From: UBA11740 sp035635855
Lineage (GTDB): Bacteria; Acidobacteriota; Blastocatellia; Pyrinomonadales; Pyrinomonadaceae
Direction: 5' to 3'
DNA length: 64,000 nt
Assembly (NCBI GenBank): GCA_035635855.1
Contig: DASQAF010000009.1
Coordinates: 186,001 to 250,000 of the forward strand
The notes under the pieces were generated by a model, which searched no databases, was not told where the DNA came from, and saw only the letters and a list, made by a program, of their open reading frames with translations. This document shows positions 9,885 to 19,210 of the stretch, one piece after another. The position numbers and the translations under genes are program-made. Each line of letters starts with the position of its first letter. The stretch's first letter is position 1.

Positions 9885-10691
9885 TCATTCGACGGAAACT
9901 GATTGCCCTGCTGCCGTCCGCTGCATCTTCTTTAAACTCTCCGGGATCAGCGTGGTGATGTGATGGGTCGAGGTGTGGCCGTCGGCGAACGCCTGATAGA
10001 GCGTGAAGTCAGGCAGCGACAGGCACGAGAGTGGCGATTGCAGGTTGTAGCCAGTGTCGATACCGATGGCGCTGTGAAAAAGATAGATGCCGTGCCGACC
10101 CAGGCGGCCGCGCAAAGGAAGGAACGGCGTTGGCGTATGCCCAAACACGCAGGGCTTGCCGTGATAACTCTTGTAAAAATCCATGTCGCGCGTCCACAGC
10201 AACGCGTGCGGCGAACTCTCGCGCGGATGTTTGCCATTCTCAAGGCCGGCATGAACGTAAAGCGCAAAGTCGTCTTCGTGATATAGCGGCAATTGCCGGA
10301 AGAATTCGATTTGGGCGGCGGGAATCTTTTCCGCCATCAAGTCACGGGCAGCGTCAAAGTCGGCTTCGGAGCGCAGCCGCAGCGGTGCGCCGGTGTATTG
10401 CGCAAAGGTCTGATCACTGCCGGTGGATGTCTCCATCCAGATGAGATTGGTCTCGTCCAAAAAATCCAGCAGCATCTGCTCGTGGTTTCCCCGCAAACAG
10501 ATAACGTGTTCAGGATTCTCGCTGCACAGATTCAGCACGTGCTCGACACAGCCAGGGATGTCCGGGCCCCGATCTATCAAGTCACCGAGAAAGATCAATT
10601 TGTCGGCAGATTCATCACGCAGCAGCATTTCGAGCAGACTGTAAAGCTGCGCACAGCGTCCGTGTATGTCGCCAATGACAAAGGTTTTCAT
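9885..10691 (-). CDS. Calcineurin-like metallophosphoesterase (PP2A/ApaH-like)
   Basis: A 268-residue phosphoesterase with a complete two-metal motif set: GDIHG (Asp8, His10), GDLIDRGPD (Asp37), RGNHE (Asn69, His70), then YVHAGL and FGHTPT for the remaining histidines. Members of this branch are symmetrical-diadenosine-tetraphosphate hydrolases or bacterial Ser/Thr/Tyr phosphatases; the sequence does not decide between them. It is transcribed in the same direction as, and directly downstream of, a Ser/Thr kinase, which makes a phosphatase role attractive but unproven. A family C palindrome sits in the 71-base gap. The ATG at 10691 precedes the conserved KTFVIGDIHG, so the start is firm. Confidence 0.9.
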   Translation of the reverse strand: MKTFVIGDIHGRCAQLYSLLEMLLRDESADKLIFLGDLIDRGPDIPGCVEHVLNLCSENPEHVICLRGNHEQMLLDFLDETNLIWMETSTGSDQTFAQYTGAPLRLRSEADFDAARDLMAEKIPAAQIEFFRQLPLYHEDDFALYVHAGLENGKHPRESSPHALLWTRDMDFYKSYHGKPCVFGHTPTPFLPLRGRLGRHGIYLFHSAIGIDTGYNLQSPLSCLSLPDFTLYQAFADGHTSTHHITTLIPESLKKMQRTAAGQSVSVE

Positions 10692-10700
10692 GATGGAGTT

Positions 10701-10767
10701 GCTGGGAGCGCGGACGTCTCGTCCACACAGCGCGTAACGCGCTCAAGCCTCACGAGGACGGGCTAGC
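10701..10767. repeat. REP-like palindrome, family C, copy 2 (overlaps kinase stop codon)
   Basis: It starts gctgggagcgcggacgtctc like the copy at 9748 and ends cgaggacgggctagc. The right arm is shorter than in other copies. The last bases contain the TAG stop of the kinase gene (10763-10765, minus strand), so the repeat begins at that gene's stop codon. Confidence 0.75.
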
Positions 10768-13216
10768 TCTTAGCATCGTCCCCGGACGTGGGCGTCACAA
10801 TCGCGCTGACGATTTGTTGATATTCCGGATCGCTGCGCAGTTCGTCCCAATTTTTGTCGTGTTCGAACCAGGGTTTGTTTTCGTTTCCCAAAGCGATTGC
10901 GCGGCGCAACCATCTGAGCGCCGGCTCACGCTCGCCTTCGAGCGCATACGCCGACGCCAGCCAGTAGGCGACGTCGTGATCAGTGTCCGCGGTCCTTAGT
11001 ACTTCGTCGGTCAATTGGGCTCGCGCTTCCTCGCTGAAGCCCAGCGCGCTCAGAAACGTGGCATAGATGGGACGAATACCGTCAAGCTGCGGATGCTGAT
11101 CGAGAACCTGTTCGAGGATCTCCGCTGCTTTGACTGGTTCGCCTTTGTAGTACAGCGCCCGCGCGCGGAAGGTCTTGATCAGCGGATGATCGGGTTCGAG
11201 CGCGGCGCCCTGATCGAGTTCGGCCAGCGCTTCATCGTAAAGCCCCTGATAGGTGAGCAAGCGCGCGCGATTGTAGCTGACCACGACGCCTTCGGCCGGA
11301 TTCAAACGGACCATGCGATCAAAACTGCGGAGCGATTTTTCATAGTCGCCGTCCAGCCGTGCCAGCACTCCGCGCACGAAATGAACTCCCACATCGTTGG
11401 GCGCTTCGCGGCCAAGTTGTTCCGCTGCGTCGCGAGCCTTTTGTTTCTCTCCGCGCGAAAGATAGATGAAGACCATATGCATGCGCGCTTCCAGCAGATA
11501 TGGATCGAGCGCCAGCGCTTTATCGAATGCCTCCTGAGCATTCTGGTGGTCGCCGGTGTCTCCAAAGCCTTTTATCACGCGGTTGGCGTATGCACTGCCT
11601 AACCCGCAGTGCGCCAGGGCAAATGAAGAATCCAGATAAGCCGCCCGCTCGAAGTGCTCGATCGCTTCGTCGATGTCCTTGCGCGCCACCGTGTGATAGA
11701 TAAAGCGGCCGAGGCAGTCGCGGCCACGCAGGTATTCCTCGTAAGCTTCGGCGTTCGCGGTCTTGCCTTGTTCCAGACGATCTTTCTCGTCGGAAGTCAG
11801 CTCCAGACGCAGGCCTTCGCAGATCTCCTGCGTAATCGTGTCCTGCACGTTGATGATGTCGGTGGCGTCGGCATCGATGCGATCGCTCCACAACAAATCG
11901 CCCGATTCAACGTCGACCAATTGGGCGGTGACGCGTATGCGATCGCCGGCGCGCAGAAAGCCCGCGGACAAAACCGCAGAGACGCTCATTTCCCGCCCGG
12001 CCTGGCGCGGGTCGACCTGTCTGCCCTGATACTTGACGATCTCTGACGACGGCCGGACCACCAGTGAGCGTACCCGCGCGAGTTCCGTAATCACTGCATC
12101 CGCCAGCGAAAACTCGTAGAAGGTCGATTGCGCATCGTTGCTGACATTCCTAAAGGGAAGGATGGCAACGCTTTTGCGCTCGCGATCACCGACGCTGGTT
12201 ACCGGAGTCTCATGCACCGGACGCTCAGAGGTCGACTCACGTTGAGTTGAAGTTCGATCGCCGGTTACGCTGCGCAGCCAGCGCAGCGCGCGGCCCATAC
12301 GGCCGGTGCCTGAAAGATGTCGCGGGGTCACCGGAGTGATCGGTTCAAATCCCTTTTCACCGCCGGCTTCAACTTCTCGTAGAACAGCCCGCAGGTCGTC
12401 GCGGAGTTCGCCAACTTTCTGATAACGATTTTTGGGATCTTTTGCCAGCGTGTGATCGAGGATCGCCTGCAACTGCGGCGGCGCGCTGCCTGGTCTCGCT
12501 TCATCCAGCCGTGCCGGTTCATCGTGAAGCACAGCGTGACGCACATCGACGCTCGTCTTTCCCTGAAATGGCCAGGTGCCCGTCAGCATTTCGTAAAGCA
12601 ACACGCCGGTGGAAAAAATATCAGCGCGCGCATCGACGCGTTCACCGCGCGCTTGCTCAGGCGCCGCGTAAGTCGCCGTCCCGTACGGAATGCCGACTTC
12701 GGTCAGGTCGGTGTGATGAATGCCGCCCAGGTGTGTCCCCTCGCCTTCCATGAGTTTTGCTAAACCAAAGTCGAGAATCTTTACCTGGCCCGACGGCGCC
12801 ACCATCACGTTCCCGGCTTTGACATCGCGATGGATGATGCCGCGCGAGTGTGCCGCGGCCAGGGCATCGGCGACTTGAATCGTAATCGAAAGAGCGCTGC
12901 GCAAATCGAGGGGGCGACCGCTGACCAGCTCGCGAACATTCTTCCCTTCAACATACTGCATCGCGATGAAGTGAATGCCTTCAATATCGTTAAGATCGAA
13001 AATGGTGCAGATATTTGGGTGATCAAGCGCCGAAGCCAAACGGGCTTCGCGCTCGAACCGTTTGAGGTTGGCTTCTTTGACGGTTAGTTCCGGCGGCAAG
13101 ACTTTTATGACGACCGCACGTCCCAGCTTGGTATCGGCCGCCTTATAGACTGTTCCCTGACCGCCGGCGCCAATCTTTTCCAGGATTCTATAATTCCCTA
13201 ACTTAGCGCCGATCAT
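10763..13216 (-). CDS. Serine/threonine protein kinase with FlgO-like and TPR domains
   Basis: An 817-residue Hanks-type kinase common in Acidobacteria. The kinase domain spans about 8-275: glycine loop IGAGGQGTVYKA, Lys38 in VVIKVL, HRD motif at 129-131 (IIHRDVKAGN), DFG at 149-151, and an APE motif. After a polar linker comes a region (about 346-480) starting SVAILPFRNVSND, the FlgO/TolB-N-like module often seen before TPRs. At least six TPR-like helical pairs follow (about 490-800). I see no membrane helix between kinase and TPRs, unlike PknB-type receptors, so the protein is probably cytosolic, sensing through its TPR arm. The downstream phosphoesterase may be its functional opposite. Confidence 0.93.
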   Translation of the reverse strand: MIGAKLGNYRILEKIGAGGQGTVYKAADTKLGRAVVIKVLPPELTVKEANLKRFEREARLASALDHPNICTIFDLNDIEGIHFIAMQYVEGKNVRELVSGRPLDLRSALSITIQVADALAAAHSRGIIHRDVKAGNVMVAPSGQVKILDFGLAKLMEGEGTHLGGIHHTDLTEVGIPYGTATYAAPEQARGERVDARADIFSTGVLLYEMLTGTWPFQGKTSVDVRHAVLHDEPARLDEARPGSAPPQLQAILDHTLAKDPKNRYQKVGELRDDLRAVLREVEAGGEKGFEPITPVTPRHLSGTGRMGRALRWLRSVTGDRTSTQRESTSERPVHETPVTSVGDRERKSVAILPFRNVSNDAQSTFYEFSLADAVITELARVRSLVVRPSSEIVKYQGRQVDPRQAGREMSVSAVLSAGFLRAGDRIRVTAQLVDVESGDLLWSDRIDADATDIINVQDTITQEICEGLRLELTSDEKDRLEQGKTANAEAYEEYLRGRDCLGRFIYHTVARKDIDEAIEHFERAAYLDSSFALAHCGLGSAYANRVIKGFGDTGDHQNAQEAFDKALALDPYLLEARMHMVFIYLSRGEKQKARDAAEQLGREAPNDVGVHFVRGVLARLDGDYEKSLRSFDRMVRLNPAEGVVVSYNRARLLTYQGLYDEALAELDQGAALEPDHPLIKTFRARALYYKGEPVKAAEILEQVLDQHPQLDGIRPIYATFLSALGFSEEARAQLTDEVLRTADTDHDVAYWLASAYALEGEREPALRWLRRAIALGNENKPWFEHDKNWDELRSDPEYQQIVSAIVTPTSGDDAKS

Positions 13217-13263
13217 TTTTCGTTATATTAAACTCTCACAACGCGGCGACTGCAACCAAGGCG

Positions 13264-13354
13264 AGTCAGACGCCAGAACGTCAGGGAGGGCAACCGTCAC
13301 GACATGAGTTGAGCGTCCACCATCCAGCCCTTGCTTACGCGCGGGCTACTGACA
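13264..13354. repeat. Degenerate REP-like palindrome
   Basis: It begins gtcagacgccagaacgtcag and ends agcccttgcttacgcgcggg-ctactgac. The outer gtcag...ctgac ends and the cgcgcgggct block are related to the element at 61521, but the arms have diverged. It lies in the 168-base gap between kinase and MFS genes, which otherwise shows nothing. Confidence 0.5.
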
Positions 13355-13384
13355 CGTCTTTTTCAAGATGGACCTCCACAACCG

Positions 13385-14668
13385 CTACCGGCGTCCCTGC
13401 GCAATCTTCATCGCTTCCGGCAGCTTGCGTAGTCGCAACATGGAGATCACTCCAAACAAGGGTCCGGGCGCGAGAATCACAAACGCATAGCGCCAGCCAA
13501 CCAGATTCACGAAGCGCGGAATCAACTCGATTGAGATCGTAGTCAATAGAAATCCAAGGCAGGTCTGAATCGTTAGCGCCGTCCCCATGTATTGTGGATC
13601 ACCAAGCTCACTCACGCAGGCTGAGAACTGCGCCGAGTCGGCAACTACGCTGGCGCCCCAGATGGCGGCCACGATCAGCAGCAGAATCGGATTCGCGCCG
13701 AACAGCAATCCAATTATCAGACAGCAACTGCCGCTGATCGCCATCGCCCACGAGGTCACGATCGTACGGCCTACCCGATCGGCAATCAGGCCGGCCGCAA
13801 CACAGCCTAGCGCTCCGCAACCAATCACCAGAAACGATGCGACCTCCGCCAGTGACGGATCGCTCTTACGCGAAGACAAGCTGGCGCGAATCATGAAAGG
13901 GATCCACGTCCACATCGCATACAACTCCCACATGTGACCGAAGTAGCCGAGGTTGGCGAGCCGCACACCGCGATTGCGAAATACTTTGCCCACCTGCTTC
14001 CAGTCAAAGCGCGCGGCGGGCAAAGCATACGGCCCGTCAGTGACAAAAAGCAGAACCAGCAAACCACCGACAACTGCGAGCAGCGAAACGAACATCACGT
14101 TGTGCCGCCAATTCTGGCTGCCGATGCCATTGATTAGATAAGGCGCCGCCTTACCCAGCGTCAGCGCGCCAACCAGCACTCCTAACGCCAGGCCACGACC
14201 GTGCCGAAACCACGTGGCCAGAATCTTCATTGCCGGCGGATAGACGCCTGCCAAACACATTCCCGTCAGAAAGCGCAGAGGAATCGCGACAGACGCGTCA
14301 TGGGCAAACCATGCGAATGCCGCGTTCACGAGTGCGCCGGCGATCGCCGTCAGCATGAACAAGTGACGCGGACTGATGATGTCGGGAAGATTGAGGAGTG
14401 CGCTGAGCAAGGTCCCGGCGACAAAGCCGAGTTGGACTGACAAAGTGAGCCAACTCGCCGCGGCTTCGCTCAGGTGCCACTCTTTCGTCAGCTCCGGCAC
14501 TACCGCCGAGCCGCTGAACCAAAGCGACATTCCAAGCAACTCAGCGATCGCGAGCAGCGCGAGCGTGCGCCAACGCGAACCGTTCTTAGCGTCCGATAAA
14601 GGATGGGCCGAGTTGTGCAAGCGGGAGATTGTAGCGTAAAGGGTGGGTTGCGTCTTTCGTAAAAACAA
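13385..14668 (-). CDS. Major facilitator superfamily transporter
   Basis: An inner-membrane transporter with 12 predicted helices in about 400 residues; substrate unknown. The first helix is RTLALLAIAELLGMSLWFSG, a pattern seen in the nitrate/cyanate-like MFS branch (GMSLWF, then SWLTLSVQLGFVAGT). The loop between helices 2 and 3 region carries the expected basic residues, and RFLTGMCLAGVYPPAMKI lies near helix 4. The start is uncertain: the longest frame opens with TTG at 14668, and another TTG at 14620 is 13 codons before the first helix. Neither has a clear ribosome-binding site. The gene stands alone between palindromes. Confidence 0.88.
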   Translation of the reverse strand: MFLRKTQPTLYATISRLHNSAHPLSDAKNGSRWRTLALLAIAELLGMSLWFSGSAVVPELTKEWHLSEAAASWLTLSVQLGFVAGTLLSALLNLPDIISPRHLFMLTAIAGALVNAAFAWFAHDASVAIPLRFLTGMCLAGVYPPAMKILATWFRHGRGLALGVLVGALTLGKAAPYLINGIGSQNWRHNVMFVSLLAVVGGLLVLLFVTDGPYALPAARFDWKQVGKVFRNRGVRLANLGYFGHMWELYAMWTWIPFMIRASLSSRKSDPSLAEVASFLVIGCGALGCVAAGLIADRVGRTIVTSWAMAISGSCCLIIGLLFGANPILLLIVAAIWGASVVADSAQFSACVSELGDPQYMGTALTIQTCLGFLLTTISIELIPRFVNLVGWRYAFVILAPGPLFGVISMLRLRKLPEAMKIAQGRR

Positions 14669-14672
14669 AAAG

Positions 14673-14764
14673 GGCGGACATCCTGTCCGCTTGAGCGCAA
14701 AGCGCGAAAAGAGCTGCGGGTAATGATAAGCGTGCTCCGCACGCTGACAGGATGTCCGCGCTGC
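14673..14764. repeat. REP-like palindrome, family C, copy 3
   Basis: The arms ggcggacatcctgtccgc (left) and gacaggatgtccgcgct (right) flank gcgcaaagcgcg and gcgtgctccgcacgc hairpins, the same architecture as at 9748. It fills the gap between the MFS gene's 5' end and the diguanylate cyclase's 3' end. Confidence 0.85.
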
Positions 14765-14768
14765 TCGG

Positions 14769-16526
14769 TTAAGCCACTGCTTCGATGCGCGGTCTGACGA
14801 ATCTTGGAGAGAACACTTCCCGGGTGCGTTTGCGGCGCTTGTCCTCGTACATGGCGCAGTCCGCGCGCGCCATCAAATCCTCGATCGAGTGTCCTGCTTC
14901 CGGATCAAAGCGCGCCAGGCCGACACTAATCGACAGATCATAAGGACGATTCTGACTGGCGTTGCTGGCGCTAAACTTTTCCTGTAGGCGTATGGCCAGC
15001 GATTCAGTGCTCTCTTCCGAATCGATCGCCGCCAACACTACGAACTCGTCGCCACCCAGGCGCGCCAGAATATCCGAGCTGCGGAACGTATCTTTAAAGA
15101 TCTCGGCCGCTTTGACCAAAGCGCGATCTCCTTCGTGGTGACCCAGCGAGTCGTTAATCTCTTTTAATCCATCAAGGTCGGCATAGAGGATGACTGGAAC
15201 TCTTTCATTCCGACGAATCGCCGCCAGATGCTGCTCGGTTACCGCGAGGAAACCCCGCCGGTTGTAAAGACCAGTCAGCTCGTCAACTAAAGAGAGGCTC
15301 TGCAACGCCGCTTCAGCGCGCTTGCGTTCTGTGATGTCCTGAATCTGAAAGATGAAGTGCACCGGCTGGTCATCAGAGTCGCGCACCAATGAAACACTGT
15401 TGAGCGCCCAAACGATTTGGCCGAACCGATGGACGTAGCGCTTCTCGACCTGGCAGGTGGGTGTCTCGCCCTGAATCAGGCGATAGAGGTTAGCCAGATC
15501 GTTGCCCAGGTCATCGGCGTGCGTCACTGCCTGAAAGTTCGAATTCAGCAATTCTTTTTCTGTGTATCCGACCAATTCGCATAGCGAGCGGTTGACTCGC
15601 AACCAGGTGCCCTGTGGCGAGACCAGAGCCATACCGATCGCCGCATAATCGAAAGCATTACGGAAATGCTCTTCGGTTTCCCGCAAAGCTCTTTCGATGC
15701 GGGCCTGCTCGGCGATGTGGCGATTGAGTTCTTCGACGTGCAGACGCGCCTGTTCGGCCTGCGTGGCAGCGCTTTCGACGTTCTTCATGTAAGTCCAGTA
15801 AGTGACATAAACGATCGCGATAATCGGAATAGTGGCGCTGAAAGCAAAGAAACCCACGTTGCCGATAAAGCGCGCGATGATGCCGGCGGCCGAGGCGCCC
15901 GCTAAATAAGTCAGCGAGGTCCACAAAAAGTTCTTGCGCCAGGTGAGCAAAATGGGCTCGTCAGCTTTCAATGCGGTACTGGTCGCGATCAGAATTGAGT
16001 TGCCGAAATACTGAGCTACGGCCATCACGCAAAGCACAACCAGATAGTTTGACGAATACACATCGCGCCAAGTCAGGGCCTCTCCAAAACACAGGCGCAA
16101 TGTCCAGACGGTGAGAAATGTAGCGCAGGCCATTACGCTACTGTTGAAGAAGTGTGTGCGCACCTTGTTGCTAAGACGCAATGAAGAGCAAAGCGCATCC
16201 GCGGTAGCCAGGAGGATGGCGGCTTCACCGCCAAAGAGCAGTAACGAAAGAAATACAAAAGTGTCTGAGACTGAGATGTGAGCTTTGACTCGCGGAATCT
16301 GGATGCTCAATCGCGACCCGATGAGAACGGTGACCACCGCCAACAGCAGGAAGCGAACATCAATCTGTCCCCTGGTCAGGTGCGCCGCCGAAAACACCAC
16401 CACCGAAGCGCCGGCGGCGGTGACGAGCCAAACATACATTTGATTCAAACGGCTGCGAGTCATTTTCGAAGTGGGAGCAAAAGGGGCGTTTGCATCCACA
16501 CCCGCGCGTGGCAATGGCTGTTCCAC
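14769..16526 (-). CDS. Membrane diguanylate cyclase (integral-membrane sensor, PAS, GGDEF)
   Basis: A 585-residue protein predicted to make cyclic di-GMP from two GTP. About seven membrane helices lie between 30 and 245. A short coiled segment leads into a PAS domain (about 275-400; FRNAFDYAAIGMALVSPQG to HFIFQIQDITERKRAE). The GGDEF domain (about 410-570) has DELTGLYNRRG, DLDGLKEINDSLGHHEGD and the intact signature ARLGGDEFVVL. There is no EAL domain. The start may be the GTG at 16526 or the ATG at 16463 (MTRSRLNQMY), which directly precedes the first helix. The next gene upstream, divergent, is a processive glycosyltransferase, a class often under c-di-GMP control. Confidence 0.92.
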   Translation of the reverse strand: MEQPLPRAGVDANAPFAPTSKMTRSRLNQMYVWLVTAAGASVVVFSAAHLTRGQIDVRFLLLAVVTVLIGSRLSIQIPRVKAHISVSDTFVFLSLLLFGGEAAILLATADALCSSLRLSNKVRTHFFNSSVMACATFLTVWTLRLCFGEALTWRDVYSSNYLVVLCVMAVAQYFGNSILIATSTALKADEPILLTWRKNFLWTSLTYLAGASAAGIIARFIGNVGFFAFSATIPIIAIVYVTYWTYMKNVESAATQAEQARLHVEELNRHIAEQARIERALRETEEHFRNAFDYAAIGMALVSPQGTWLRVNRSLCELVGYTEKELLNSNFQAVTHADDLGNDLANLYRLIQGETPTCQVEKRYVHRFGQIVWALNSVSLVRDSDDQPVHFIFQIQDITERKRAEAALQSLSLVDELTGLYNRRGFLAVTEQHLAAIRRNERVPVILYADLDGLKEINDSLGHHEGDRALVKAAEIFKDTFRSSDILARLGGDEFVVLAAIDSEESTESLAIRLQEKFSASNASQNRPYDLSISVGLARFDPEAGHSIEDLMARADCAMYEDKRRKRTREVFSPRFVRPRIEAVA

Positions 16527-16644
16527 GGACGAACCCTCGAAATCTGCCAGGAAAAGTGAGCATTCATGGCGTACTTAGTGGGAGTGGTCAGAAAGCACGG
16601 GTCAGTCTGGCAGACTCACCCTCAGTCTGAACGACCCCGGGTTG

Positions 16645-16707
16645 TTTAGCGTAACAACTTCAGTTGGCCTCTTTAGGCTAAATAAGACCCGACTAAAGTC
16701 GGTCCTC
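16645..16707. repeat. Paired palindromic motifs upstream of the glycosyltransferase (family G)
   Basis: Two hairpins occur in tandem. One is tttagcgtaacaacttcagt followed by tggcctctttaggctaaa (16645-16682), with an inner caacttcagttg. The other is gacccgactaaagtcggtc (16686-16704). They occupy the 280-base divergent gap between the diguanylate cyclase and glycosyltransferase genes and may be REP debris or a regulatory leader. Confidence 0.55.
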
Positions 16708-16806
16708 TGAACATGAGTTTTGAGACAGCTCCGTTACTGCGTTAGAATTGCCCGCCCGATAAGTATCGCCGAGAACTACTCAAGGGATTTCAAAGTAACC
16801 GACAAG

Positions 16807-18438
16807 ATGTTAGCAATGCTCGCCAACAACGCTCACCCTCTCACCGGTGATTTGTGCGTCGACTTTCCGGGCTTCTGCGCGCCGATAGAAAAAACGGCGA
16901 GTAACATCAGTTCGCTCTATCAGCTTGATGCCTTCGATTGGACAATCCTCATCATCTACTTCGGTATCCTGACGGTGCTGGCAATTTATGGTATGTATCG
17001 CGTCAAGCAGGTTATCGAATTTTGGCGCTACTCGAAATTTCCGCCGCAGCCTAAGGGCTGGTTCAACGAAGCTGAACTCCCGCTGATCACCGTGCAGCTT
17101 CCGCTGTTTAATGAGATGTACGTGGTCGAGCGTTTAGTCAAAGCAATAACTGAGATCGATTACCCGCGCGACCGTCTGGAAATCCAGGTGCTCGACGATT
17201 CCACGGACGAGACCGTGAGTATCGCTCGCGCCACAGTCGAAAATTATGCTCGCTCCGGTTTCGATATTCACTATCTTCATCGCGACGATCGCACCGGATT
17301 CAAAGCCGGCGCGCTGGAAGAGGGGATGAAGACTGCGAAGGGAGAGCTGATTGCGATCTTCGACGCCGATTTTGTGCCCAGGCCCGATTTCCTACGCAAG
17401 TTGGTTCACTATTTCACCGACCAGACCGTCGGTTGCGCGCAAATGCGCTGGGCGCACATCAACGGTTCGTACAATCTGCTCACGCGGCTGCAAACAATCA
17501 TGCTCGACGGCCACTTTGTGGTTGAGCAGACCACGCGCAATCGCAGCGGCAACTTTTTCAACTTTAATGGGACGGCGGGAATCTGGCGGCGCGAAGCAAT
17601 CCTGTTGAGTGGCGGCTGGCAGCACGACACGTTGACCGAAGACACGGACTTAAGTTTTCGCGCCCAGTTGATGGGCTGGCGATTTGTTTACCTGCTCGAC
17701 GAAGAAGCGCCGGCCGAAATCCCAGTTGAAATTAATGCCTTCAAAGCGCAACAGCGGCGTTGGGCCAAAGGTGTGCTGCAGGTTTGGTTCAAGCTTTACC
17801 GGCGCATCTGGTACGCACCGTTGCCGATGCGGGTAAAGCTGGAGATGTTCTTTCGCCTGACCGGGAACATCAGTTATCCGCTGATGATTGTCGCCAGCTT
17901 TATGCAGTTCCCGCTTTTGGTGGTGCGATACAACCAAGGTCTGCATCAACTGATGATGCTCGACGTGCCGCTGCTTTTCTTCTCGACTATTTCGGTCGTG
18001 CTTTTTTACGGTTCGGCGATTTGGTATCTCGACAAAAAGCGCGGACGGCGCCTGTGGCATCTGCCGCTGGTGATGGCATTGGGAATCGGTCTGGCGTTTT
18101 CTAACGCGCGCGCGGTAATCGAAGCCCTGGCCGGGGTCAAATCAGATTTTATACGGACGCCAAAGTATCGGGTGGAACAGACTGACGACGAATCGTGGAA
18201 ACGAAAGAAATACAAACGCAAGCACGGCTGGCTACCGCTGCTCGAGCTGAGCTTTGCTTTCTATTTCGTCCTGGCGATCGGATACGCGGTGCGCATGCAC
18301 ATGTGGGGACCGATTGCGTTCCTGCTGCTGTTCCTGTTCGGCTATGGCTATATGGGAGTGATGAGCTTGCTGCAAACGGCCGGCGGGAAGCGCCTCTCAT
18401 CAGCTCTCCGGCCAGCGTCGCTAAGTCCGAAGGGCTAA
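16807..18438 (+). CDS. Family 2 processive glycosyltransferase (cellulose synthase/CESA-like, membrane)
   Basis: It is predicted to polymerise or transfer sugars from nucleotide-sugar donors at the inner membrane. From the ATG at 16807 the protein has 543 residues: one N-terminal helix, then a GT2 domain with ITVQLPLFNEMYVVERL, VLDDSTDETV, the FDADF donor-binding DxD, the TGTAGIWRR-like block FNGTAGIWRREA, TEDTDLSFRAQ, and the acceptor-site QQRRWAKG (QxxRW). Four or five C-terminal helices follow. These residues are those of processive enzymes such as cellulose or mannan synthases and of glucosylceramide-type synthases. A TTG start at 16720 would extend the frame but is less likely. A diguanylate cyclase is divergently encoded; no PilZ domain is present. 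Confidence 0.9.
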   Translation: MLAMLANNAHPLTGDLCVDFPGFCAPIEKTASNISSLYQLDAFDWTILIIYFGILTVLAIYGMYRVKQVIEFWRYSKFPPQPKGWFNEAELPLITVQLPLFNEMYVVERLVKAITEIDYPRDRLEIQVLDDSTDETVSIARATVENYARSGFDIHYLHRDDRTGFKAGALEEGMKTAKGELIAIFDADFVPRPDFLRKLVHYFTDQTVGCAQMRWAHINGSYNLLTRLQTIMLDGHFVVEQTTRNRSGNFFNFNGTAGIWRREAILLSGGWQHDTLTEDTDLSFRAQLMGWRFVYLLDEEAPAEIPVEINAFKAQQRRWAKGVLQVWFKLYRRIWYAPLPMRVKLEMFFRLTGNISYPLMIVASFMQFPLLVVRYNQGLHQLMMLDVPLLFFSTISVVLFYGSAIWYLDKKRGRRLWHLPLVMALGIGLAFSNARAVIEALAGVKSDFIRTPKYRVEQTDDESWKRKKYKRKHGWLPLLELSFAFYFVLAIGYAVRMHMWGPIAFLLLFLFGYGYMGVMSLLQTAGGKRLSSALRPASLSPKG

Positions 18439-18571
18439 TCCCTCGCCGCCTGAGAAATCCTGAAAAACTATTAGTAACCCGTCGCGCCGTCGGAGCGTCT
18501 TATTAGCGCACTCGCAAATAGAGTCGCGTTTGCAACGTAACTAATTACAAGTTTTGACGGAGGATTTTCTA

Positions 18572-19117
18572 ATGAGAAGAGCTTTTCTGATAACCGGTTT
18601 GATGATGGCGTTCGCATTGGCAGTGCTGGCGGCCGGCGCCGCCGGTGCTAATTTCGCCGGTACCTGGGCGCTGGATAAAACCAAGAGCCAGGGCCTTGAT
18701 CCAAGAATGCAGAATGCCGATGTGAGTTGGGTAATCACGCAGGATGACAAACAGATTTCCATTGAAACGAAGGTTACCGGCGGCCAGCCCCCGGCCGGCG
18801 GGCCCGGTGGTGGTGGTGGCGGCATGGGCGGGGGTCGCGGGATGGGCGGTCCGCGAACTTATAGCCTCGACGGTAAGGAAGTAACGTCTGAAGCTGGTGG
18901 CCAAATGGGCGGCAGCAACACCACGAAAGCTACCTGGTCCGGCACCACTCTGGAATTGTCTTCGGTGCGCACCGGCAACCGCGATGGCCAGGACTTCAAG
19001 TTCACGACGACGGACAAACTGAGTCTGTCGACCGACGGCAAGGTTCTGACCGCAATTCGTCACAGCGAAGGCCCGCGCGGGACGACGGACTCGACGTTGG
19101 TTTTCAACAAACAGTAA
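18572..19117 (+). CDS. Small secreted protein with Gly-rich insertion
   Basis: An exported 181-residue protein of unknown function. The ATG at 18572 follows cggagg at good spacing. A signal peptide (about 1-26, ending AAGA or nearby) precedes a beta-rich domain opening FAGTWALDKTKSQGL, a lipocalin-like start seen in many secreted proteins of soil bacteria. A Gly/Pro-rich loop (about 78-100) interrupts it, followed by STDGKVLTAIRHSEGP and a TLVFNKQ end. It stands alone, followed by a strong hairpin. Confidence 0.75.
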   Translation: MRRAFLITGLMMAFALAVLAAGAAGANFAGTWALDKTKSQGLDPRMQNADVSWVITQDDKQISIETKVTGGQPPAGGPGGGGGGMGGGRGMGGPRTYSLDGKEVTSEAGGQMGGSNTTKATWSGTTLELSSVRTGNRDGQDFKFTTTDKLSLSTDGKVLTAIRHSEGPRGTTDSTLVFNKQ

Positions 19118-19174
19118 AGCCGGTTTCACAGAGAGCGCGGCGAGCCGCGCATTCAGAATCTAAACCTAAACCGC

Positions 19175-19210
19175 CAGGAGCTGCAAGCGTGTCCGCGCTT
19201 GCAGCTCCTG
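19175..19210. terminator. Perfect 15-bp hairpin, possible terminator
   Basis: The arm caggagctgcaagcg (19175-19189), a six-base loop, and its exact complement (19196-19210). It lies 58 bases after the stop of the secreted-protein gene. No clear T-run follows, so termination is an inference; it could also be a REP-like palindrome. Confidence 0.5.

Noticed and set aside
10763..13216. PknB-type transmembrane receptor kinase
   Set aside because: No hydrophobic helix between kinase and TPR regions was visible.
19175..19210. Certain Rho-independent terminator
   Set aside because: The stem is perfect, but no T-run follows, so it is listed only as possible.
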